A stretch of 12,294 bases of DNA from Cephalothrix spiralis (Eukaryota; Nemertea; Palaeonemertea; Archinemertea; Cephalotrichidae): NCBI GenBank assembly GCA_032353305.1, contig JAUCNG010293293.1:1-12294 (forward strand). The letters are read 5' to 3'. Both the position numbers and the translations under genes were made by a program. This document shows, piece after piece, positions 1 to 8,300 of the stretch. Below the pieces are notes generated by a model. That model ran no database searches. It had not been told where the DNA came from and saw nothing but the letters and a program-made list of their open reading frames with translations. Positions within the stretch are counted from its first letter, which is position 1. Every line of letters begins with the position of its first letter.

Positions 1-617
1 CGTTTCAATGAGCGAAATGGATGGCATATACATGTCTAATGATGCATACAAAATATCTAGTGCAAATTCGTATTTTTTGAACAACATTTTCACGCCTTAA
101 GTACAAAGGTCCTTTGCATATAACTGTAGGTCAATATCAAAGTCACCTGACCTCGATGTATATGTCATAGCTTCAACAAAAAGCGAACCTAACCTAAATA
201 CGTGACTCCCTAAAGGGTTTCGAAAATGCATGAAGCGACGAGATATCACATCCTTTATTGACAGGATTTTTTGTTTGTAGAATGTATCATCATGTATAAT
301 GAGTTTGTCATTAGATGTTTTATTGAGCGTAGCTTGATTATATTATCGTACTGTTTTCTATTATAAGGCGTTATTTAAAAACATTGAAACTCCCTAATTT
401 TTCGTTTTAGGGTTAAATGTCACACAATTTACAAGTTTACTCTCTAATAAATCGTTCGTTACATCGTATTCTGAGAATAATGTTGTCGTTTCTACATAGG
501 AAATCCATCACTAATAAAACAATACTCAGCCGACGATATGTGGATAAAATGGATCGCGCATTACATATGTATTTTTGGATACAACTATTTTTATAAAAGG
601 TGTACGTGTGACCCTAC
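1..617 (-). other. Intron of gene A running off the left edge
   Basis: This follows the exon 4 donor. I searched it for a counterpart of gene B exon 6 or 7 and saw none. It is AT-rich with no other supportable feature. Confidence 0.6.
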
Positions 618-709
618 CTTAAGGAGATCCTTCAATTGTTGGACGTATTTGTCAACAAGATCCTTGACGGCGCTACGGGCGATGAGATGAACTTCTCTTT
701 TGGTGACTC
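618..709 (-). CDS. Gene A coding exon 4: Lys-Arg-bounded helix, last exon visible
   Basis: The exon is 92 bases, phase 1 to 0, and encodes residues 142-172. It starts GVTKREVHLIA and ends LKDLLK before GTAGGGTCACAC. It is homologous to gene B exon 5. The gene must continue beyond position 1. Confidence 0.91.
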
Positions 710-2431
710 CTGTCAAAGAAAGAAGAAGAAAAATATTTTAGTGATCTTCAGTATAAGAGGGTTTAGATTGGAGGGTCTCGATTCCGATCCCATTAGGAAT
801 AAAAGAGTATATCCCGTATCGTTAGTCTTTATCCCGATCCCGTTTCACTCAACTTCCCGCTTTCGTTAACCACCATTTGCTGGCTATGCCCCCATTTACC
901 GTTCCCCGCTTCCGTTTAATTCAACTTTCTGTTTCATTTCCCGGTTCCCGCTTCCGTTAACCCCGTTTTTCGTTTTCCGATTTCCCGTCCCGTTTGACAT
1001 AATCTTGCAAATATCCCACTCCCGTCTAGCATTACCACGCTTCCCGTTCGACCCCATCTAGACCCTCGTATAAGGCTAAAGTCAGATTACTTTTTTATAA
1101 TTTTCCACAAAATATATCGTCTCACTTTTACATGGGCATATTTTAGCCGATTAACTTTTTATAACACTATACAAATGTTTACATTTAAGCAGTAGGCTGG
1201 CTATCTACTAGCCGAATCTATTTTTCCAAAGATCAAACATGTTCGTTCTTACAATTTTTAGTCGATCGACTTTTATAATTTTAGCATAGATGGGGAGTTT
1301 ACGGTATCAGGCAATCATTAAATTAGTGATATTTGCTCACCGATCAGGCTCAAAAGGTTCTTGATGATGGTATTGAGTTCAGCAGCATTTGGATGAGCTT
1401 TGATCTGGTCAATGATTCCCTTGATCTGGTCACCGTACTTGGCGAGGAGACCCTTAAGTTGATCTTCGTATGGGGCCTGAAAAGAATGACAGTTATAAAT
1501 ATTATAAAGAATAATTATTTTGTGTTTGAAATCAGTTTTGGTTGACCTAATTATAGATAGACTAATGCACCAGTCAATGAAATGCACCGGGGGAGGGTGC
1601 CGGGAAATGTGCTGGTTGTACCCAGAACATGATAACAAATGTATCAATACTGCAACGGACAATAATTAAACTATTTTATGATATTTATTGTAGGGGTATT
1701 TTTAAGATTAACCTTTTACATTTTGTAGTTTACACTCACATATGTATATCAGTTTTAAACTCACCAAAGCTGTTTCGAGGTCAGCATACTTATCTCCAAG
1801 TTTGTCCTTCAACGTTGCGATAATGTTGTTCCAATCAGCGTCAAGGTCTCGTTTTGCATCCTTATTCTGGAGAGCAGCAATGAGTTTGTCAAGGGTAGCT
1901 ACAAATGCAGAAAATAACAGTCTTATTTTCTAACACTGTACACTGCATACACTGTATATTTTGAGTTTCAATCAGTTACGAACCGATAGGGAATAGCTTT
2001 AAAGCAAGTTTCGTTCTGTCTATTGTGGTCTATATTTTATTGAAACCAAAACGAAATGATCGTATCGGGTCTATTTTGTGAGATATTGATGAGTTTTTTT
2101 AAATCTGGCAAAAACACTTCAAAAACCCATTGTGGGCCCACAGGTGTTCAGATCGAAAAAATGTTTGGTTTGTCTTAATATTATACTTGACAGAACAACA
2201 TATCCAAAAACGAAAAAAATCGGTGATGTGATGAATCACGACCGTCTGGTTCTTAGAAAAATGGCTCTTAAACTAACCGTTTGAGAGGTGTCCGGCGACT
2301 TCGTTCAATTTGTCCAAAGCATGTTGTCCAAGTCCTTGAAGACTGTTAACAAGGTCTTGCCAGGTCTCTTGGAGACCAGCTTGGGCACCACCGAGAACGG
2401 CAACAACGCACAATACTACCAACAACCTCAT
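618..2431 (-). CDS. Gene A: paralog of gene B, four coding exons, 3' end outside the window
   Basis: Coding exons are 2431-2278, 1898-1765, 1476-1341 and 709-618, with phases 1, 0, 1 and 0, giving 172 visible residues. The signal peptide and first 51 residues match gene B at 48 of 51 positions. Exon 3 (residues 97-141) and exon 4 (143-172) align with gene B exons 4 and 5 at about 60 and 77 percent. Lys-Arg pairs at 67-68 and 145-146 are conserved. Exon 2 keeps a full helix segment (Trp at residue 73) that gene B has lost. There is no counterpart of gene B exon 2. The exon 4 donor is AAG|GTAGGG. No match to gene B exon 6 is visible in bases 1-600, so the last two expected exons lie to the left. 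Function is unknown; secretion is well supported. Confidence 0.88.
752..1072. mobile_element. Pyrimidine-rich MITE-like element in gene A intron 3
   Basis: The ends form imperfect inverted repeats: TATAAGAGGGTTTAGATTGG at the left, and TATACGAGGGTCTAGATGGG as the reverse complement of the right. The core (about 780-1050) is an irregular array of CCCGTTTCC/CCCGCTTCCG-like units. A TATA or TA target duplication is possible, but it is part of the repeat ends. It carries no coding sequence. Confidence 0.5.
1341..1476 (-). CDS. Gene A coding exon 3: Lys-rich amphipathic helix pair
   Basis: The exon is 136 bases, phase 0 to 1, and encodes residues 97-141. It contains YGDQIKGIIDQIKAHPN and is homologous to gene B exon 4. 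The acceptor context CATTCTTTTCAG is identical. The donor is ATCG|GTGAGC. Confidence 0.92.
1765..1898 (-). CDS. Gene A coding exon 2: full-length helix exon with Lys-Arg site
   Basis: The exon is 134 bases, phase 1 to 0, and encodes residues 52-96. It opens with ATLDKLIAALQNKDAKRD, then a second helix starting at DADWNNIIATLKDKLG. The second helix is missing from gene B exon 3, so this exon probably preserves the ancestral form. The acceptor is GCATTTGTAG and the donor TTG|GTGAGT. Confidence 0.9.
2278..2431 (-). CDS. Gene A coding exon 1: signal peptide and first helix
   Basis: This exon encodes residues 1-51. It differs from gene B exon 1 at 13 of 154 bases. Ten differences are synonymous and three change an amino acid (residues 6, 29 and 45). 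The acceptor TTATGTTTTAG lies three bases before the ATG, and the donor is AACG|GTTAGT. Confidence 0.92.
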
Positions 2432-2434
2432 GAT

Positions 2435-3122
2435 CTAAAACATAAGTAATAATCATAAATGGCTCGATTTGTGGTACACAGTATAGTACGTTTCTGTTGA
2501 AGCGCCGCGCCATATTATTAGCTTTTTGGCTCTCTTGTATTGTGCTAATATACTCAGTGTTTATCTTTCAGGCGATAACACAAAGTACAATAAGATCTGT
2601 AAATTAATGTATTAATTTTTTTAATATAGTTCGTTTAAAACGTCCAATCGCACAGAAATTATGTTGGGGGCATTACGTGCTTTTGCCTTCCTTCATCAAG
2701 ATTAATCGAAACGGTACGATGTCGAAATCACTTCATTATAGAAGAATAAAGCAATGAACTTTTATATGTGCCGTCCTATTTTTCTACTGACTGTAGCAGA
2801 TTCAAGAGTAAAAATAAACGGAAAGAATAATAAAACGTTTTTAAAGCGTTTTTTGACATTTTGATCGAAATTATACGAAATAGGAAACCCGTCTCATTGA
2901 TTTGTTTTTATATTTCAAAAATAAATAAAATCTTTCTTTCCCGAACACAAAAAATCGCAACTCGATCCTTCAGTTATTTGTAATTCAAAAATGTGCTTAA
3001 ATGTGACATGTTACCCGCTCTCATTTACGTCGATTCTCTCCCTAAACCGGAATCGGAAACTGAAGTTAGAATAGTTTTTGTAGTTCGTTATTGTAAAATA
3101 TTCAACATAAATTTATACTTAC
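2435..3122 (-). other. 5' UTR intron of gene A
   Basis: This runs between the predicted leader exon and coding exon 1. Around 2717-2765, sequence resembling CACTTCATTA...ATGAAC...CTTTTA also occurs in the gene B 5' intron near 10465-10500, consistent with shared ancestry of the introns. There is no other feature. Confidence 0.5.
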
Positions 3123-3145
3123 TATGTTATATCCAACGAATATAT
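3123..3145 (-). other. Predicted non-coding first exon (5' UTR) of gene A
   Basis: This 23-base segment is identical to the gene B leader exon at 22 positions and is followed by the same GTAAGTAT donor (G at 3122). The acceptor is TTTTAG ending at 2435, so the intron is 688 bases. It lies in the same position relative to its gene and on the same strand, which supports a real leader exon. Confidence 0.68.
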
Positions 3146-3167
3146 GATTTTATAAAAATAGGTATGT

Positions 3168-3175
3168 CTTTTATA
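3168..3175 (-). promoter_or_regulatory. TATA box of gene A
   Basis: TATAAAAG is read on the minus strand, again 30 bases before the TCA at 3145. Conserved ACCACAGATG (3201-3192) and CGTAAT (3227-3222) lie 17 and 47 bases upstream, against 18 and 45 in gene B. Confidence 0.65.
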
Positions 3176-3256
3176 TGCTTCATGAAGTGATCATCTGTGG
3201 TAAATCATTGTTTTTAATCTGATTACGTGATGATTGCTTTCACTGATTAAACAAAC
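3176..3256 (-). promoter_or_regulatory. Conserved proximal upstream region of gene A
   Basis: This is the counterpart of 11674-11770. The motifs ACCACAGATG and CGTAAT are in the same order with spacing differing by one or two bases. The bases between them are diverged, suggesting selection on the motifs rather than recent duplication alone. Confidence 0.4.
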
Positions 3257-3865
3257 ATTAAAAATAATGTATTTTTAAATGTGATAAAACTGGTGTTTTT
3301 TCAGTTATAACTCGATGTGCCCATACAGTTTCTGACTGTTTCTCCCGATATTATCAAGAATATTATGTTAAACAGCCAGATGACGTCATATTGTGACTCA
3401 ATTGTGAATATTTTGATAATTTCGAGAACATGGTCTTCTCTCCCAAATAAATTAGTCAATGTGAGAAGACAAAATTGAACACCTTTCGGGAAGTTACGAG
3501 CATTTAAATTGCTAAAAACCTTAAAAAAACACCCGTTTTCTGCGATTTCGAAAACGTCAAACTTTTGCCATATGTAAAGTTTTTATTAAAGTTATGTTAA
3601 TTTGCGCAACTGAGTCAAAAAACGGAATATCGTAAAAAGGTACAAGTGATCGTATTAATCTTTGTCCGCTATTTAAAAACATTGTTAACATTGATGTTCT
3701 CTCTTAGTGGTGTGCATTAATGCATATTGTTAACATGTCTCTCTTTTTTTCTACTGCTATTGGCTAAAACACTGTCACGTGATTTTCAACAAATGTTCAT
3801 ATTGCGTTTCTTTAAGAGAAATACACAATATTATCGAAAACGTTTCATAACTATGTACGTACTAC

Positions 3866-3929
3866 TCCAACATTACGTGCGTACTGTCCAAACATTACGT
3901 GTGTACTATCCCAACATCAACGTGTGTAT
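3866..3929. repeat. About three copies of a 21-22 base tandem repeat
   Basis: The units are TCCAACATTACGTGCGTACT, TCCAAACATTACGTGTGTAC and TCCCAACATCAACGTGTGTA, with one or two extra bases each. This is degenerate minisatellite-like DNA. Confidence 0.7.
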
Positions 3930-4146
3930 CCAACGTCATTTCTCGATTTAATAATTAATATTAAGCGAGCTCGCGCGCGAAATACAATTTTATTCATCGA
4001 TAACACAAAGCTTATCTATGGCTGACTTGAACATCGTATTGCTGCGACCTCAGCCGCTCATGATTGTTTTGTTTATTGTCGGGGATATGCTCAAAATTGG
4101 GCCTCGATTCGGAGACATATCTCCACAACATTGACAAAATGAACTA

Positions 4147-4407
4147 AATATTGTCCAACACCACGGTACAAAATCAAGATTAATTCGGCCATATCATAGT
4201 ATTGGTACCTGTGAAGAGTAGAATGATGTTTTGGACGCGAACAATTATTATGATAATATTGTCTGCGGCTTTCGGCCTCAAACAATATCACCATAATGAA
4301 TTGTCCTTGCCCAAAACATCACTCCATTGTATACAAGAATACCAATACTATGATAGCCTCGGCAAATAAATCTTAATATAGTACAAGGCGTTGTAATGTA
4401 CAATATT
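4147..4407. repeat. Long imperfect inverted repeat (foldback)
   Basis: The arms 4147-4262 and 4282-4407 are imperfect reverse complements around a loop of about 20 bases. Matching blocks include AATATTGT with ACAATATT at the tips, ATCATAGTATTGGTA with its complement near 4340-4360, and GATGTTTTGG with CCAAAACATC. The structure resembles a foldback MITE or hairpin-RNA locus; which one is unknown. Confidence 0.75.
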
Positions 4408-5055
4408 TGTATAATATGCAATGGTCTATACCATTTATAGTTTTTTAGTTATCTAAATTTGCGCAAGTCGGATGTAAAAGCTCACTTTTTTTTCATTAAA
4501 TCATAGCATTTTGGCATATTTTGCCATTAATGTTTTGTGCCAGTGACATACATTCAATCACCGTAAGTCAACGAAATGTATATACGAAATTAAATTGAAG
4601 TATCAAAAGAAGTGATTTATCCACCATAGCCTATTTTCGAAAACAGGCGATAATAATTTACTTATCTCTGTTACATTATACTTTTATTGGGTTTATGTGA
4701 TTGTTGTTATCGTCAGTATCATTCAAACACATATTTTTTGAATTTATGGCGATAAAAAATGCACGAAAATAACGCCACGACGGACCTGGAATATTAGTCC
4801 TCACTGTGAATAATTATGGTGTCAATAATTATCAATTTTAGGAATTGCCATTAATTATGACCCTATAAGATTTGGTGATTTGTATGGACGGATAGTTCCA
4901 AAAATGCACCATCAAGATTTTTAAATTTCCGACGCGGCGCCCTCAATATTTTGAATATTCCGCCACGTCCGTATTTTAAGGGTTGTTATGGGGCTCATAC
5001 ATCTGACTACATAATAAAGTGAATAAATATAAATTTTTGGATATTTATCTATTTT

Positions 5056-5061
5056 TTTATT
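5056..5061 (-). terminator. Candidate poly(A) signal AATAAA of gene B
   Basis: AATAAA begins 11 bases after the TAA stop on the minus strand, which would give a very short 3' UTR of roughly 30-40 bases. The next AATAAA on this strand that I find is near 4688-4683. The region is AT-rich, so chance occurrence is possible. Confidence 0.4.
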
Positions 5062-5071
5062 TTAAAATTGT

Positions 5072-5374
5072 TTATTGTGCGTTAACAGCGCCGTCGATGT
5101 GTTCACCAACAGTGCTGATAGCGTCCTTTCCTGTATCGATGCTGTCCTTGATTGTTCCTACCATATTTTGGAAGGTTGAGTTCAAGATGTCGGTGACTGA
5201 GTCCTTGAGGGCATTTACAGCGTCTTGTCCGTGACCAACAAGGGTTTGTCCATGTTCTTTGAGTTTGTCAACATGACCTGAAAGCTTGTCTCCGAGGTCT
5301 TTGGCAGAGTCTTGGAGGTTTTGCCAAAGGTTGGTGGCATGGTCAGTGGTGGCGGATCCAATTTGTTGGACGAG
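5072..5374 (-). CDS. Gene B coding exon 7: C-terminal long helix and stop
   Basis: The exon is 303 bases with 100 codons plus TAA, following acceptor CTTACCCTACAG. Residues 231-330 are rich in Asp, Lys, Gly, His and Ala with near-11-residue periodicity (for example KDLGDKLSGHVDKLKEHG), as in apolipoprotein or perilipin-like amphipathic segments. A sequon (Asn-Ser-Thr) lies at residue 295. There are no cysteines. The frame is open throughout and ends VNAQ-stop. Confidence 0.9.
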   Translation of the reverse strand, partial: LVQQIGSATTDHATNLWQNLQDSAKDLGDKLSGHVDKLKEHGQTLVGHGQDAVNALKDSVTDILNSTFQNMVGTIKDSIDTGKDAISTVGEHIDGAVNAQ

Positions 5375-8300
5375 CTGTAGGGTAAGAAAGTGGTTTAGAT
5401 TTTACACACATTTGTCTCATTTAATGAGATTCGATTGATTGTTAATCACATGTTGAAAAATGAAGAATATTAGTTGGGATATAAGTTGGGATGTAACATA
5501 GTACCGTGTTAACCCTAAGGGCCCGCAACTTTTTTAGGTGCACTAAAAAATGAAAATTGAATATTCCGGTGGCTACACCACAAGGCTAAAAAGTGATCTA
5601 CAATGCAATGTACAATATGGATGCATTGCAAATATTTAGTTTAGCATTTTTGATGTCATTTTGAATGTTCACATTTTATTACCCATAATGCAACGCAAAA
5701 AACGCGTTTTCGGTAATTTTGCCGAAAACGAGGTCGTTGTACTGTACGTTATCCTTCAACTGAATATGAATGATATCATACTATGATACGTTTTAATCAT
5801 TTTTTCAACAAACAATCTAGGGTGTATACAGTTTACAATTCATCAATAGTCCCAGCTGGCTCATCAAAATTACAGCGATAATTCAGAGCGCTCAGAAGGC
5901 TAAGATCTAAATTCTGAGCTCTGAAGTCTGAACTCTGAGAAACCATTTAATGAACGGTTTTGTACATTTACTTACGTCGTTGATCGTGTTGATGTGTGGC
6001 TTGAAAAAGTCGGTTATGGTTTGTCCAAGGTCACGACGAAGTCTCATTTCTTGTTCTGGCTTGATCATATCCTGCAAAGATATATTACATGAAAGAAAAG
6101 AGGTTAAACGTGTAGCCTGCAACGGCGAAAATCGCTTACCGTGCACCTTTTTTCTTCGCCATGCAAGCATACGCGTGAAGCGTGAAAACGGCTTTTTTAC
6201 CGTTAACATGAAGCGTGCAAACACTTTTACCGTAAACGTGAAGTATGCAAACACTTTTACTGGACTTATACTGATGATACTCGCTATCAGACAATCATCG
6301 ATCATTCTATAAATGATCATTAGGATTCATTATGCCTACATTTATACTTTGGAGAAATTTGAGACATTAGGAACAATTTTAAAACGAAAGTGACACGGAA
6401 ACATAATTATTGGAAATATATTGGTGCAGAGTACCATTGATTATTCTTAATAGTTAAATTAAATCAAATTTAATAATATTAAAAAGCGTTTGTTAATTTG
6501 GACGTTTATAAAGGTGTGACCCTACCTTGAGGAGTTCCTTCAATTTTTGGACGTATTTTTCAACAAGGTCCTTGACGGCGCCGCGGGCGACAAGATTAAC
6601 TTCTCTCTTGGTGATACCTGTCCAAATAATAAACATATTATTGTAGTAATGCATTTTAATAAATAGACGGCGCTGTGTTTACAATATTATAAACCATCTT
6701 TGAGTTTTAGTAAGTTATTTTAATAAGAAGTACGATATGCATTTGTTGAAAACTAAGCACAAAATGCAGTTATGTATAAGTGAAATAACGAAAACTAAGC
6801 ACAAAATGCAGTTTCATTTTCGCTATATGTATATATATAAGTGAAATAACACAGTAAAATATTTGTTTAATGCACTGGAATGATATCCGGGCGCATCGAA
6901 ACGGGATATGTTAGCCCACCGATTTACTAATAAATATATATGTATAGTCGAAGCAAAAAAGCGAATCGACAATAATATTAAAATATGCGGGATGGTCAAT
7001 CGCAATAAACGATTTAATTGAATTAAATTAAACGACACGACAAGACATATATTTGAATGTAAGTCAAGATGTTAAATTCGTGGGGTACCATTTTGGAAGA
7101 AGCGACACGGTTTCCGTGTTTTTTATGATGAATGATAGTTAGGTACATGTACATTGTACGTCATCGTATTTTCCAATTTCCTGATGATCTATATCATTTA
7201 TTATGCGTAATCCATATTTTAAGCTGAATTTTTCATTTTTTAGGCCTTTAAAAAGCTAAGTGTATCACAGAAAACAGTGGCCGATATTCCAATTATTTGT
7301 GGGTTGAAGACTTAAATTGACCAAGAAATTCGAATCTGCGGAGCTGGCAGGCGAGGTGCTAGCGCCTTAACGGCGTGGGGTCCAGGGGCCCAAGCAATTT
7401 AAAGGCCCTACAATTGTCCTTTCTACTATTACGGCTGGGGAGGGGTTTACAGATCTTTACAACTGGTGAAAGGTTGATACACTCTCAATTGTTCATGACA
7501 TAAAAATATATTTTCTTACCGACGAGGTTCATCAGGTTATTGATGACATCTTTGATTCCATCGACATTTGGATGAGCTTTTATCGTTTCAATGATTCCCT
7601 TGATTTGGTCAGTGTATTTGGAGAGGAGATCCTTGAGTTTGTCGGCGTGTGGGGTCTGAAAAGAATGACAGTAATAGATATTATAAATAATAATTATTTT
7701 TTTTTGCCTATTGGGCCTTTTTTTAAAACCTTGGTTTATGGACAAGTTTTAAAAAACGACGGTAAAAAAAAAGAAAAATGTTAAAAAACATTTTATGTAG
7801 TGTTATTTATAGCCTACATTCAGCGCGGTCTGCAGTATAAACCACGAACTCTGACTATCATTTAACTATATATTTTTATATAGTTTACAGCAGTTTCAAA
7901 CTCACCAAATCAAGAGCACGTTTTGCATCTTTGTTAGCGAGAGCAGCGATAAGTTTGTCAAGGGCACCTAAAATTGAAGAAAAAAACAGTTTTTAATATG
8001 GTTTATAACACTTCCTGTGTGCATAATCATAGTTACCGTATCCTTTATGTAACAATAATTTGAATCATTTTTATGATGTCCATTGGACAATATTATTCGA
8101 ATCTCCTGAGCTGCCAAGCGAAGTGCTAGTACCTTAACGGCGTGGATTCCAGGCCCAAGTGATTTTAATGCCCCACAATGTCCATTCTACTTTTCCCCCC
8201 AACAATACGGCAATACCTAGGGTTGATTATGGCTATATACTTTTTTTAATACACTAAACAATGCCGCAATATGCCAAAATATATTGCAAAAAAATCATTA

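Larger units (their letters stand above)
3257..5071. other. Intergenic region between genes A and B
   Basis: This separates the gene B stop from the gene A promoter block. It contains the short tandem repeat at 3866-3929, the long hairpin at 4147-4407 and a smaller imperfect inverted repeat near 4822-4861. No convincing exon is seen on either strand. Confidence 0.6.

Noticed and set aside
636-869. 77-codon plus-strand open frame
   Set aside because: It is antisense to gene A exon 4 and then enters the pyrimidine-rich repeat element.
2100-2150. Possible inverted match to 10860-10910 (GGCAAAAACACTT-like)
   Set aside because: Only short AT-rich stretches agree. It is not convincing as a repeat pair by eye.
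3430-3470. GTCTTCTC/GAGAAGAC inverted pair
   Set aside because: An 8-base stem with a 20-plus-base loop is expected by chance in a window this size.
5950-6312. 120-codon plus-strand open frame
   Set aside because: It lies opposite gene B exon 6 and runs into the intronic tandem repeat. It has no splice or homology support and is the shadow of a real exon plus repeat.
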